DNA from: Bryobacterales bacterium
GTDB taxonomy: Bacteria; Acidobacteriota; Terriglobia; Bryobacterales; Bryobacteraceae
NCBI GenBank assembly: GCA_020846745.1
Contig: JADLDI010000058.1
Location: forward strand, 1 to 54,528
DNA: 54,528 bases
Direction: 5' to 3'
The position numbers and the translations under genes were made by a program. Shown piece by piece: positions 42,313-50,709 of this stretch. The notes under the pieces are model-generated. The model saw nothing but the letters and a program-made list of their open reading frames with translations, was not told where the DNA came from and ran no database searches. Position 1 is the first letter of the stretch, and each line of letters opens with the position of its first letter.

Positions 42313-43047
42313 TCACCGGCTGAGAGCGCGCCGGTAGACAAAGCCGCCGAGCAAAGCGCCGATTAGCGGACCGATGATCGGCACCCAGAAGACGCCTGAC
42401 CCGTCCGTCATTCCGTTCCTGGGAAAGCCCGCCAGAACAGTGACCAAGCGTGGGCCGAGGTCGCGCGCGGGGTTGATGGCGTAGCCGTGCAACGATCCGA
42501 AGCTCATGCCGATGACGACTACGATAAGACCGATCAGCAGCGGGTTGAGTCCGGCAATAGGCTGATTTCGGGCATCGACGACAACGAGTACAAGAAAGAT
42601 CAGCAGGGCCGTGCCGATGATCTGATCGAACAGGCCGGTCATCAACGTTTCAGGGAACGTGGGAAACGTTGCGAACACACCGGCGGTCCTTTCAAGCGTG
42701 GGGTCAACCTTTTCAAAGGCCCTGCGGTAAACGCCGAAAACGATGCCGGCGCCGAGAAAGGCTCCGGCTGTCTGCGCGAGCGAGTAAGGCACGACTTTGC
42801 GCCAAGGGAAGTCGCCAAAAGCAGCGAAGGCGAGGCTGACCGCCGGATTGAGGTGAGCACCGCTGATGCGCCCGGCGACGTAGATGCCCATCACCACCGC
42901 CAGCCCCCAGCCTAAGTGAATGTCGGTAACGCTGCTATTTTGCGGGAACAGGACCGTCTGTGCCACTACTCCGTTACCAAACAGGATGAGGACCAGCGTG
43001 CCCAGGAATTCGGCCCCTAATTCACGGGCGAGTGTCGGTTTGTCCAT
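42313..43047 (-). CDS. glpF: Glycerol facilitator/aquaporin
   Basis: 244 residues, six membrane helices and the two half-helices with NPA boxes: GAHLNPAVSLA and GYAINPARDLGPR. The Asp after the second box (NPARD) is the mark of glycerol-conducting members, so this is GlpF-like rather than a strict water channel. It moves glycerol and similar small solutes across the inner membrane. It starts 2 bases after the stop of the phosphatase gene, so it is in the same operon. No glycerol kinase or dehydrogenase is nearby. Confidence 0.92.
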   Translation of the reverse strand: MDKPTLARELGAEFLGTLVLILFGNGVVAQTVLFPQNSSVTDIHLGWGLAVVMGIYVAGRISGAHLNPAVSLAFAAFGDFPWRKVVPYSLAQTAGAFLGAGIVFGVYRRAFEKVDPTLERTAGVFATFPTFPETLMTGLFDQIIGTALLIFLVLVVVDARNQPIAGLNPLLIGLIVVVIGMSFGSLHGYAINPARDLGPRLVTVLAGFPRNGMTDGSGVFWVPIIGPLIGALLGGFVYRRALSR

Positions 43048-43049
43048 TC

Positions 43050-44729
43050 CTAGGGATTATATTCGGCCACGACGAGAGTCATGTCATCGCGTTGCGGAGT
43101 GTTGCCGGTAAATCCGCGCACGGCATGGACGATGTGGGCGTGCAATTCATTGGCGCTCATCGCGGCGCCTTCCTCAAGCAGTCCCTTGATCCGCGAGTAC
43201 TCGAAGAACTTACCCTCCGCATTCTGCGCTTCGGTAACACCGTCGCTGTAGACGATCAGGCGGTCGCCGGGCTGCAGGCGTGCCGTCTTCACGGTGAATG
43301 AAGCAACGTCGAGCATACCGACCGGCATGGATGTCGACCGCCAGCTTTCCGACGTTGCATCACGATGCAACACCACCGGTGAGCAGTGGCCCGCGTTCAC
43401 ATAGTAAGCCGTGCCGTCTTTGTGAACCGAACAATAGAAGAGGGTCGCGTACTTTTCGCCTTCAGTGCGTTCGTAAAGGTAAGTGTTGATGCGCTCGAAC
43501 ATTGCCTGAATGGATTCCGGCGCGGCCGCTCCGACCAGAAAGGCGCCTTGTAACAACGAAGCGAGCAAGGCCGAACTAACTCCCTTACCGCTCACATCGG
43601 CCACTACTAACGACCAATCGTCAGGCGAGCGCTGGGCTACATCGTAATAATCGCCGCCCACCTGCTGCGAAGCAAGGCTCGCGCCGGCCACGCGGAACCA
43701 CCCGGTTTCGGGCAGTTTTTTCGGCAGAAGACTCTGCTGGATGGTCCGGGCGATGCGCAGTTCCTCTTCCATGCGTTGCTTGGCGCGCTCCTGTTCGAGC
43801 AGGCGCGCGTTCTCCAAAACGGTAGAGGCTTCGAGCGCGAGCGTCTGCAGCAGTTCGCGGTTGCCGCCGGAAAGGTCGGCCATGTCGCTGCGCGAGTCGA
43901 GGTAGATCAGCCCGGCGGTTTCGTGCTGAGAGGCAATGATGGTCTGGGTGGTTACTTCGGTGCGGATCTTGACCAGCGGGATGCAGACGACGCTGCGGAG
44001 GTCGAGTTGAACGATCGAGGTATCGGGGTCGACGGAGCCTTCGATATTGTTGTCGAAGTGCATCGAAAGGAGTTCGCGGCGGGACAGCAGGGCTTTATCG
44101 ATCACCTGGGTTGGTACGCGCAACTCAGTAGCGGACAGGTCGCTTCCCTGGTCGTCTCGCGCCACCTCCACACGAAGTTCAGCGCCGTGGCGCAGCAGCA
44201 GAAAGCCCCGCTGGGTTCCTGTCACGGTGAGCGCCGCGTCCACCACGGACTGCAGTACCTCACGGATCGACAACGAGCTTTGCAGGGCGCGCGCCACCTC
44301 CACCAGGGCGCGGACTTTGGCCAGGTTGCCGCCGGCGCCGCTGGTGGCTTTGGAGGTACTTGCGACGTGATCCACCAGGCGGCCGATTTCCCGCTCTTCC
44401 TGCAGGAACACCAACTGGTAGCCGTCGGCAAAGCCGAAGGTGATGGAATCGGAATGGAACAGCTTCTGACGCCCGGCGATGCGGTCGCCATTGACGTACA
44501 GTCCGTGGCGGCTGTTCATGTCTTCGAGGTAGTATTCGCCGTTTTCGAAGAGGATGCGGGCATGAACGCGCGAAACGCGGTTGTCCCTTAGCGCGAGTTG
44601 ATTATCGGACTGGCGGCCAATGTGGAATGGGGATTGGCCGACGATCGAGCGGCTCCGCTGGCCGCTGGGGTTAATGACGGTAAGGACGGCGGCCGGGAAG
44701 GCAGAAAGCGCCAGGCTCGAAACGCCCAT
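43050..44729 (-). CDS. FHA-GAF-SpoIIE serine phosphatase (RsbU-like)
   Basis: 559 residues, cytoplasmic. An FHA domain at about 15-108 (HIGRQSDNQLALRDNRVSRV, HARILFENGEYYLEDMNSRHG) should bind phosphothreonine peptides; a GAF domain at about 140-315 may sense a small ligand or redox state; a short coiled linker (EQERAKQRMEEELRIARTIQ) leads to a PP2C-type SpoIIE/RsbU phosphatase domain at about 345-557 with GGDYYDV, VVADVSGKG, YYVNAGHCSPVV and RLIVYSDGVTEAQN, all metal-binding Asp present. Such proteins release anti-sigma-factor antagonists in partner switching. No RsbV or RsbW gene is in the window. It follows fur by 5 bases. Confidence 0.92.
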   Translation of the reverse strand: MGVSSLALSAFPAAVLTVINPSGQRSRSIVGQSPFHIGRQSDNQLALRDNRVSRVHARILFENGEYYLEDMNSRHGLYVNGDRIAGRQKLFHSDSITFGFADGYQLVFLQEEREIGRLVDHVASTSKATSGAGGNLAKVRALVEVARALQSSLSIREVLQSVVDAALTVTGTQRGFLLLRHGAELRVEVARDDQGSDLSATELRVPTQVIDKALLSRRELLSMHFDNNIEGSVDPDTSIVQLDLRSVVCIPLVKIRTEVTTQTIIASQHETAGLIYLDSRSDMADLSGGNRELLQTLALEASTVLENARLLEQERAKQRMEEELRIARTIQQSLLPKKLPETGWFRVAGASLASQQVGGDYYDVAQRSPDDWSLVVADVSGKGVSSALLASLLQGAFLVGAAAPESIQAMFERINTYLYERTEGEKYATLFYCSVHKDGTAYYVNAGHCSPVVLHRDATSESWRSTSMPVGMLDVASFTVKTARLQPGDRLIVYSDGVTEAQNAEGKFFEYSRIKGLLEEGAAMSANELHAHIVHAVRGFTGNTPQRDDMTLVVAEYNP

Positions 44730-44734
44730 CGTCG

Positions 44735-45253
44735 TCAGCCTTTGTGCGCGGCGCGCTTCCTGCGAGGTTTCTCGATAACTTCTTCGGGCGGCAGGTGCGC
44801 CGCCTCGGACATTTCGCGGGCGCGCAGGCGCTGGCAGTGCGAGCAGTAACCGCCGATTTCCGTACGGGCCAGGATGACGTTAAAGCCGAAGTGGTCTTCC
44901 ACCTGGCGGCGCAGCCGCTGCAAAGGCTCGCCGAAGAACTCTTCCACTTTGCCGCAGCGGAGGCAAATCACGTGGGCGTGCTCCTGCTTCATGCGGGTTT
45001 CGTAGTAGTGCTGGTCGCCGCCCATGTGCATGAGGTCGAGTTCATCGACAAGGCCGCCCTGCTTCAGGAGTTTCAGCGTGCGATAGACCGTAACGCGATT
45101 CAGCTTGGGATCGGCCTGGCGGGCGAGTTGATAGAGGCGTTCGGCGTCGAGATGTTCGCCCGATTTATCGATGAGATCGAGTAGGATCTGACGCTGGCGT
45201 GTCAGCCGGATGCCGCGCTCTTTCAGCGAGTCCTTAATGCCTTCGGTGGCCAA
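44735..45253 (-). CDS. fur: Fur family metal- or peroxide-sensing repressor
   Basis: 172 residues. The winged helix (about 1-90: GIRLTRQRQILLDLIDKSGE, AERLYQLARQADPKLNRVTV, YRTLKLLKQGGLV) is followed by the metal-binding dimer domain with GGDQHYYETR, EHAHVICLRCGKVEEF and GYCSHCQ. The two CxxC pairs form the structural zinc site and the His/Glu residues the sensing site. The family covers Fur (iron), PerR (peroxide) and Zur (zinc); I cannot choose among them by eye. A basic tail (KPRRKRAAHKG) follows. It is the first gene of a minus-strand run to 38904 and divergent from the biotin carboxylase gene. Confidence 0.9.
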   Translation of the reverse strand: MATEGIKDSLKERGIRLTRQRQILLDLIDKSGEHLDAERLYQLARQADPKLNRVTVYRTLKLLKQGGLVDELDLMHMGGDQHYYETRMKQEHAHVICLRCGKVEEFFGEPLQRLRRQVEDHFGFNVILARTEIGGYCSHCQRLRAREMSEAAHLPPEEVIEKPRRKRAAHKG

Positions 45254-45382
45254 TGTTACTCCGCGAATAGCTCACCCAGGCGGCAAAACAGGCCACCACC
45301 TTGGGGAACACTTTGAATCTACCATGGGCCTTGCCGGAGACGCCATGTTGGAAAATGGACGCGTTGGTACACTGAGGGGTTC
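45254..45382. promoter_or_regulatory. Divergent control region of fur and the carboxylase genes
   Basis: 129 bases between two divergent starts. On the plus side GAGGGG lies three bases before the ATG at 45383 and serves as ribosome binding site. A weak promoter guess is TGTTGG (45346-45351) with TACACT (45368-45373), 16 bases apart. I saw no convincing Fur-box palindrome. Confidence 0.35.
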
Positions 45383-46888
45383 ATGTTTCGTAAGGTACTC
45401 GTGGCCAACCGCGGGGAAATCGCCGTCCGGGTAATTCGGGCACTGCGTGAGATGGGGATCGCCAGCGTAGCCGTCTACTCCGATGTGGACCGTGCGGCGT
45501 TACACGTGCGCATGGCGGACGAAGCGGTGGCGATCGGTGCGGCGCCGTCGTCGGAAAGCTACCTGCGGATCGACGGGATTCTGGAGGCCGCGCGGCAGAC
45601 GGGAGCCGAGGCGATCCACCCCGGGTACGGGTTTCTATCAGAGAACGCCGAGTTCGCCGCCGCTTGCGAGCAGGCGGGCATCGTCTTTGTCGGGCCGCCC
45701 TCGAAGGCGATCCACGCCATGGGATTGAAAACCGAGGCGCGGCAGGTGGCAAAGCACGCGGGCGTGCCGGTAGTGCCAGGGACAGAAGAACCGGTGGCGA
45801 CACTGGACGACGCTCGCACGATCGCGGCTGAGATCGGCTATCCGGTGATGCTGAAAGCCGCAGCGGGCGGGGGTGGCAAAGGCATGCGGCGCGTGTTCTC
45901 CGAATCGGAGTTGGAAGCGGCGTTCCGCGACGCGTCGTCGGAAGCGGAGCGGGCCTTCAAGTCGGGCGCCGTGTACCTGGAGAAGTTGATCCTGCGGCCG
46001 CGGCATATCGAAATTCAGGTGCTGGGCGATCAGCATGGCCATTTGATCCACCTGGGCGAGCGCGAGTGTTCGCTGCAGCGGCGGCATCAGAAGGTGATCG
46101 AAGAGTGCCCGTCGCCGCTGGTGGCCGCACATCCCGGGATGCGGGCGGAAATGGGCGCGGCGGCGGTGCGCGCGGCGCAGGCGGCCGGATATTGGAACGC
46201 CGGCACCGTCGAGTTTCTGGTGGACGAGCAGCGGCGGTTCTACTTCCTGGAGATGAACACACGGCTGCAGGTAGAGCATCCGGTGACCGAACTGGTGACC
46301 GGGCTCGATCTCGTGCACTGGCAATTGCGGATCGCCGCGGGGCTGCCGCTCACGCTGAAACAGGAAGATGCCCAATGGCGCGGATGGGCTGTCGAGTGCC
46401 GTATCTGCGCCGAGGATCCGGACAACAACTTTCTGCCGTCACCGGGCAAAATCCATCAACTGGACCGGCCGTCGGGCCCGGGCATTCGCCTCGACTCCGG
46501 CGTGTATGCGGGCTGGACGGTTCCGCTGGAGTACGACCCGCTGTTAGCGAAGATGGCCGTGTGGGCGGAAACCAGGGACGATGCCATCGATCGGATGCGC
46601 CGCGTGCTGGACGAGTATTACGTGCAGGGCATCAAGACGAACATCAGCTTCTTCCGGGCGATTTTGCAGGATGCGGAGTTCCGGGCGGGGCGGTTGCACA
46701 CGGGGTTCATTGAGGAGTTCTTTGAGCGGCATCCGCAACGGGCGCGGCGGGAAGACCTGGCGGTCATCGCGGCGCTGATCAGTGGGATTCACCGCAAGCG
46801 CATGCAGCCGGCGGAGGCGAACGGTACGGCGACGGGTGCGAGTGCAAACGGTTGGGTGCTGGAAGGGAGGTCGCGGCTGTTGCGATGA
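45383..46888 (+). CDS. accC: Biotin carboxylase subunit of an acyl-CoA carboxylase
   Basis: 501 residues: an N-terminal domain (FRKVLVANRGEIAVRVIRAL, HPGYGFLSENAEFA), an ATP-grasp domain (AAAGGGGKGMRRV, RHIEIQVLGDQHGH, ERECSLQRRHQKVIEE, FLEMNTRLQVEHPVTEL) and the biotin carboxylase C-terminal domain (ECRICAEDPDNNFLPSPG). It carboxylates biotin with bicarbonate and ATP for acetyl- or propionyl-CoA carboxylation. The last 35 residues extend past the usual end and look disordered. The biotin carrier follows in an ATGA overlap; the carboxyltransferase subunit is not in the window. The separate biotin carrier with a long N-terminal part points to a catabolic or propionyl-CoA-type carboxylase, but acetyl-CoA is not excluded. 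Confidence 0.92.
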   Translation: MFRKVLVANRGEIAVRVIRALREMGIASVAVYSDVDRAALHVRMADEAVAIGAAPSSESYLRIDGILEAARQTGAEAIHPGYGFLSENAEFAAACEQAGIVFVGPPSKAIHAMGLKTEARQVAKHAGVPVVPGTEEPVATLDDARTIAAEIGYPVMLKAAAGGGGKGMRRVFSESELEAAFRDASSEAERAFKSGAVYLEKLILRPRHIEIQVLGDQHGHLIHLGERECSLQRRHQKVIEECPSPLVAAHPGMRAEMGAAAVRAAQAAGYWNAGTVEFLVDEQRRFYFLEMNTRLQVEHPVTELVTGLDLVHWQLRIAAGLPLTLKQEDAQWRGWAVECRICAEDPDNNFLPSPGKIHQLDRPSGPGIRLDSGVYAGWTVPLEYDPLLAKMAVWAETRDDAIDRMRRVLDEYYVQGIKTNISFFRAILQDAEFRAGRLHTGFIEEFFERHPQRARREDLAVIAALISGIHRKRMQPAEANGTATGASANGWVLEGRSRLLR

Positions 46889-47394
46889 AGCTTCTGGTGC
46901 GGGTGGACGAGCAGCAAGGGCAGTTGGAGATCGAGCAGGAAGGCGGCCGTTGGCGGTTCCGGCTGGAGCGGGAAGGGCTCGAAACGGTGAATGGGGACGC
47001 TTCGGTGGTGGAGGTGGAGCCGGGCATCTATTCGGTGCTGTGGAACGGCGCGAGCTTTGAGGCCAAGATCCTGTGGGAGTCGTCGAAGGGTGTCGTCGAC
47101 GTAGGTCCCGAGCACTTCGTGGTGGAAGCGTCGGATCCGCGCGAGGTGGACACGACGCGGCACGGCAGCGCGGCCGGTTCGCGGCACGAGGTGGTTTCGC
47201 CGATGCCGGGGAAGGTCGTGCGGGTACTGGTGGAAGAAGGGCAGGAGGTTACCGTAGGCCAAGGCATCGTGGTGGTGGAGGCCATGAAGATGCAGAACGA
47301 GATGCAGTCGGCAAAGGCGGGCCGCGTGACCTCGGTTCGGGTGAAGGCCGGCGAGGCGGTGGCGGGCGGCGAAGTGCTCGCCGTGATCGAGTAG
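46885..47394 (+). CDS. Biotin carboxyl carrier protein
   Basis: 169 residues from the ATG at 46885, which overlaps the biotin carboxylase stop as ATGA. The C-terminal part (about 100-169) is a biotinyl/lipoyl domain with VVSPMPGKVVRVLVEEGQEV and the biotin attachment lysine K135 in VVEAMKMQNEMQ. The N-terminal part (about 1-90) is beta-rich (RFRLEREGLETVNG, VEPGIYSVLWNG) and probably docks on the carboxylase. It shuttles carboxybiotin to a carboxyltransferase encoded elsewhere. It is 19 bases upstream of the DnaC-like gene. Confidence 0.92.
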   Translation: MKLLVRVDEQQGQLEIEQEGGRWRFRLEREGLETVNGDASVVEVEPGIYSVLWNGASFEAKILWESSKGVVDVGPEHFVVEASDPREVDTTRHGSAAGSRHEVVSPMPGKVVRVLVEEGQEVTVGQGIVVVEAMKMQNEMQSAKAGRVTSVRVKAGEAVAGGEVLAVIE

Positions 47395-47413
47395 ACAGGT
47401 AAGCTGGAGTAAT

Positions 47414-48178
47414 ATGACCGAGACGGCGGAATGCCCTCGCTGCGGCGGCACCGGTTGGAGGTTGGTAGACCGCGAAGGCATGTCGGGCGTGGAGCGGTGT
47501 GACTGCTATGCGCAGGAACGCGGCAAGCGCCTGATGGAAGCGGCGCGGATACCACCGCTCTATGAGAACGCGTCGTTTGAGAACTTCAGCACGCAGCCCG
47601 AGAACCCGATCGCGAGCCGGGCGCTATCGACGGCGGTGACCGTGGCAAGGTCGTACGCCCGCGAGTATCCCTATGGCGTGAAAAAGCTCGGGTTGATGTT
47701 CATCGGCGACCCGGGCACGGGCAAGACGCACCTGGCGATTGCGGTGGCCAAGCGGCTGATGGCGCGCGGGTTCGAGTGCGTGTTCTTCGATTATCAGAAC
47801 TTACTGGAGTTACTGAGGTCGAGTTACGACCCGGCATCGGGCGCGGCACAGCGGGATGCGTACAGAACGGCGCTCGATTGCGAGGTGCTGTTGCTCGACG
47901 ACTTAGGCGCGCATCGTGTGACGGATTGGGTGGAAGATACCGTCACATCGCTGATCACTTACCGGTATAACAACAACAAGCCGATCATTGTCACGACCAA
48001 CTTACGGGACTCGGAAGCGGGCGATGCCGCTGTGCCGTCCGGCGTTGGAGGGGATTCGACGGCGCGGTGGTATTTGACGGAGCGCATCGGCATCCGCGCA
48101 CGGTCGCGGTTGTTCGAGATGTGCCGGGTAGTCTCCACGCGGGGCGTGGAAGACTACCGCGTGCGCAAGAACCGTTAA
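47414..48178 (+). CDS. DnaC/IstB-like AAA+ ATPase (helicase-loader type)
   Basis: 254 residues. A short zinc-finger-like N-terminus (C7, C10, C29, C31: CPRCGG...CDCYA) precedes an AAA+ domain with Walker A GDPGTGKT (98-105), Walker B EVLLLDDLG (157-165), sensor-like IIVTTNLRD and a C-terminal Arg-rich helix (RIGIRARSRLFEM). It resembles DnaC/DnaI, which load the replicative helicase, and IstB of IS21 transposons. There is no IstA partner or transposon end nearby, so a chromosomal loader-type protein is more likely. It runs in the same direction as the carboxylase genes, 19 bases behind, and overlaps the converging unknown gene by 4 bases. Confidence 0.88.
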   Translation: MTETAECPRCGGTGWRLVDREGMSGVERCDCYAQERGKRLMEAARIPPLYENASFENFSTQPENPIASRALSTAVTVARSYAREYPYGVKKLGLMFIGDPGTGKTHLAIAVAKRLMARGFECVFFDYQNLLELLRSSYDPASGAAQRDAYRTALDCEVLLLDDLGAHRVTDWVEDTVTSLITYRYNNNKPIIVTTNLRDSEAGDAAVPSGVGGDSTARWYLTERIGIRARSRLFEMCRVVSTRGVEDYRVRKNR

Positions 48179-48705
48179 GTGGTGACGGTTACGTCGGAGG
48201 CTTTGGTCAGCGTCTTCACCTGAGCCTTGGCCGCCTCGTTCATCTGCTTGGTTTGCGAGTTCTCGTCGCCGGACATGCCGGTAGTCATCTTGATGACGAA
48301 CTGCTTCTTCATGTTCGGTTGACCGGTGTCCCAGCATTCGAACGTCCATTCGGGCAGTTTGCCGGCCGCGGTGGCGTTGTGCATGAACTGGGGACGAGTG
48401 TAGGTCTTGAGTTTGACTTGCCACTTGCCGGTGGGCAGTGGCGCTTTGTCGACCGCGTCGACCGCGGCATTGTAGAGCTTGAACACCTCACCGGCGAACT
48501 TAGTGGCGGCGTCTTTTTTGGCCGGCTGATTGTAGACCTGGAGGTAATTGCCCATCTTTTGCTTGGCGGCGTTAACGGCGGCAATGGCGGCCGATTCCTT
48601 CGAGAGCTTGGCCAGCGTCTCGAGGGTCTTCAGGTTGGTTTCGGTAACCTTGTGGGCTTTGATGAACGCAGCAACGTCTGCGAGTTTCTTCGGGACTTCA
48701 GGCAT
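48175..48705 (-). CDS. Unknown Lys/Ala-rich helical protein
   Basis: 176 residues from the ATG at 48705, preceded by GAGGAG seven bases before. I do not recognise a family. It is Lys/Ala-rich and mostly helical in the first 100 residues (KKLADVAAFIKAHKV, LKTLETLAKLSKES), with a Trp/aromatic part in the middle (PTGKWQVKLKTYTRPQF, PEWTFECWDTGQPN) and a helical end. No signal peptide or membrane segment is seen. The 3' end overlaps the DnaC-like gene by 4 bases in convergent orientation. The gap upstream to 48812 is 106 bases. A real gene by codon use and ribosome binding site; function open. Confidence 0.75.
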   Translation of the reverse strand: MPEVPKKLADVAAFIKAHKVTETNLKTLETLAKLSKESAAIAAVNAAKQKMGNYLQVYNQPAKKDAATKFAGEVFKLYNAAVDAVDKAPLPTGKWQVKLKTYTRPQFMHNATAAGKLPEWTFECWDTGQPNMKKQFVIKMTTGMSGDENSQTKQMNEAAKAQVKTLTKASDVTVTT

Positions 48706-48811
48706 GTGATTTGCTCCTCTGAGTAACGCCCGGCGCGACAGACCGGGTACACCGTGGAGCATATCACGTCCTGACGTATTTGCAGCCGCGATTTCGGGAA
48801 TTTAACAGCGT

Positions 48812-49321
48812 TTAGCGCGCGAACCAGGTGGAGTGCGCTCCAGGCGCGGTTTCGGCGGAGAACACCTGGAGTCCGCCGCGGCGCATAGTGTCGATCAGCG
48901 GCTGCGGGCGGAAGGGACTCAGCAACTGGAGTAACTCGCCGGGCTCGAGACGCGCGCAGACCTCCCGCACCTTGCCGATGGGATGGATGCCCTGTTCGAG
49001 CATCGGGATCGCATCGATGGTTTCGACGACACGCCCGTCCGTGAGCCAGGCGGGGGCTTCTTCGGGAACGGCGGGCTTGTCTGCAACGGGTTGCCCATCT
49101 TGTCCGGTGAGGCGGCGGAGCCGGGCGATCAACTCAGCCACGCCGATACCGCCGACGCTGGCCGCCTGTTCGAGCGAAACCACCTTGGCCACGGTGCGGC
49201 GCAGGACCGGGTTATGCAGCTTCTGAAAGGCGGGCACCCATGCGGCGAGTTGATTCTCAATGCCGGGATAAGCATCGAGCAGCGCGCCGACCTTGGTTTC
49301 GGGTGTGATTGTGAGGCTCAT
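48812..49321 (-). CDS. DUF1858-DUF2249 protein
   Basis: 169 residues. The first 65 residues match DUF1858 (ITPETKVGALLDAYPGIENQ, FQKLHNPVLRRTVAKVVSLE), a small helical domain found in nitrogen-oxide and redox-related proteins. A Pro-rich linker leads to a DUF2249 domain (about 95-165: GRVVETIDAIPMLEQGIHPI, LEPGELLQLLSPFRPQPLID). Both domains usually occur with hemerythrin or DUF438 proteins, and here the start overlaps the stop of the DUF438 gene as TAATG (49319-49323). It probably works with that protein in sensing or repair under nitric oxide or oxygen stress; this is from association only. Confidence 0.82.
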   Translation of the reverse strand: MSLTITPETKVGALLDAYPGIENQLAAWVPAFQKLHNPVLRRTVAKVVSLEQAASVGGIGVAELIARLRRLTGQDGQPVADKPAVPEEAPAWLTDGRVVETIDAIPMLEQGIHPIGKVREVCARLEPGELLQLLSPFRPQPLIDTMRRGGLQVFSAETAPGAHSTWFAR

Positions 49322-50619
49322 TAGACGGCGACTCCTGGCTGGTCGTACTCGAGTAAGCGCCGCTCACCTTCGAGCGACCGGATACGGCTTACTTCCTGAG
49401 TAACCTCGAGTGTGCCGAGATAGTCCCCGCCTTCGTCGCGCACGGCGAAGTACCGGACGTGGACGAACTTACCGTGCATTTGGATCCAGAACTCGGCCAC
49501 GCTCTGCGTGCCGGCGCGGAAGTCTTCGAGGATACGCTCGACCGTTTCGACGCTCTTGGGCGGGTGGCAATTCTGCACCTTGCGGCCGAGGATGGCGCGG
49601 GAGCGGGCGAAAATGCGGTCGGGCCCTTCGGAGAAGAAGGCTACACGGTCATCGGCATCCACGAAGGTTAGATCGACGGGAAGCGTCGAAAAGATACCGA
49701 TTAATTGCTTCAAATCGAGATGACCGGTGGGCAACAGCACCGCTTGCGAGCGTTCGATGCGGACCGTCTCGCGCAGAACCGCTTCCACCGGCTTAAAGCC
49801 CTTGCCGGGTTCGACCAGGCACCAGCCGTAGCGCGGCGAGGCGGCCCAGATTTCGGACCATTCCTGGTCGGTAAAATTACCGAAGCACATCGGCAGCAGG
49901 ATGTTCTCTTCCTTGTAGAACATCTCTTCCATCTGCTTGATGGCGGTGGCGGCCAGTGTGTCGGCGATCACCTTCCATTCGCCGGCCGTGGCCGTGGTTT
50001 GCGTAAGCGCTTCGTTAAGGGCTTTGACGAGTTGCCGGATTTCGTCGTCTTTGGCCCACATCACCTTTGAGGGTCCGTTGATGCCGTGCCGCTCGAGGCA
50101 GGGGAAGAAGGCGTTCTCTTTGCGCTGGAAGTGCTTGTCCACGTCCATCAGGTCGTTAACCGCCTGGCGCCATTCGAGCAGGGCGGGTCCACCCGGAGCG
50201 TCGTCATCCAGGCCCTTGATCGCCCCGATGGCCCGGCGCAGGCGGAGAATCGCCCCCCGGAGGGCGTCGTTTTCGCGTTTGAGCGTATCGGCGGGATGGC
50301 CGGGCGCGACCAGCGGGGCCGGCGCCGGTACGAGGACCTCGCGGGTGACCTCGGAATGCAGGTCGCACATACACTGGACCTCTTCCACCGGCATCCCTTC
50401 GGCCATCAACTGCTGTTCCATCTCGACGATTTCGGAGTAGTCGGTCTGTTGGACGATGTCCCGCAGGGCGCCGCGTACGGTGTCGGGCGATTCGCCGCCG
50501 TGCAGGCGCTTGATGATGTCTTTGAGAGTGCGTACCCGGTGGGCCCGGTTGTCGATCAGTTCGCTCACAGCCTTATCGTAGGGCCGCTGCGGCGGTGCGG
50601 CTATGACTAAAGTCACCAA
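49321..50619 (-). CDS. DUF438-hemerythrin-PAS protein
   Basis: About 432 residues. The start is TTG at 50619 or GTG at 50616; AAGAGG lies just upstream and there is no ATG. Domains: DUF438 at about 15-85 (RVRTLKDIIKRLHGGESPDT, MEQQLMAEGMPVEEVQCMCD), a hemerythrin-like four-helix domain at about 115-245 with the HFQRKENAFFPCLERHG and FYKEENILLPM motifs that carry di-iron ligands, and a PAS-type domain at about 305-415 (FSTLPVDLTFVDADDRVAFF, GRKVQNCHPPKS, HVRYFAVRDEGGDYLGTLEV). Family members are proposed O2, NO or redox sensors. No output domain is present, so it may signal through the co-encoded DUF1858-DUF2249 protein. Confidence 0.88.
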   Translation of the reverse strand: MVTLVIAAPPQRPYDKAVSELIDNRAHRVRTLKDIIKRLHGGESPDTVRGALRDIVQQTDYSEIVEMEQQLMAEGMPVEEVQCMCDLHSEVTREVLVPAPAPLVAPGHPADTLKRENDALRGAILRLRRAIGAIKGLDDDAPGGPALLEWRQAVNDLMDVDKHFQRKENAFFPCLERHGINGPSKVMWAKDDEIRQLVKALNEALTQTTATAGEWKVIADTLAATAIKQMEEMFYKEENILLPMCFGNFTDQEWSEIWAASPRYGWCLVEPGKGFKPVEAVLRETVRIERSQAVLLPTGHLDLKQLIGIFSTLPVDLTFVDADDRVAFFSEGPDRIFARSRAILGRKVQNCHPPKSVETVERILEDFRAGTQSVAEFWIQMHGKFVHVRYFAVRDEGGDYLGTLEVTQEVSRIRSLEGERRLLEYDQPGVAV

Positions 50620-50634
50620 GCACCCGCCTCTTTA

Positions 50635-50646
50635 GAGCGGCCGCTC
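50635..50646. repeat. Perfect 12-base palindrome GAGCGGCCGCTC
   Basis: The palindrome lies 16 bases upstream of the DUF438 gene start, in the 90-base gap after the U32-like gene. GGCGGGTG-like units are repeated to its right. There is no T-run, so it is not a clear terminator; it may be an operator or a chance GC palindrome. Confidence 0.35.
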
Positions 50647-50709
50647 GGGCCGGGGGTGTGCGATGTTGGCGGGTGCGATATCGGCGGGTGTGCCGTCGGA
50701 TGTGAAGGG

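Noticed and set aside
47414..48178. IS21-type transposon (IstB) reading of the DnaC-like gene
   Set aside because: There is no IstA transposase, no terminal inverted repeats and no target duplication nearby; the gene follows carboxylase genes in a stable-looking context.
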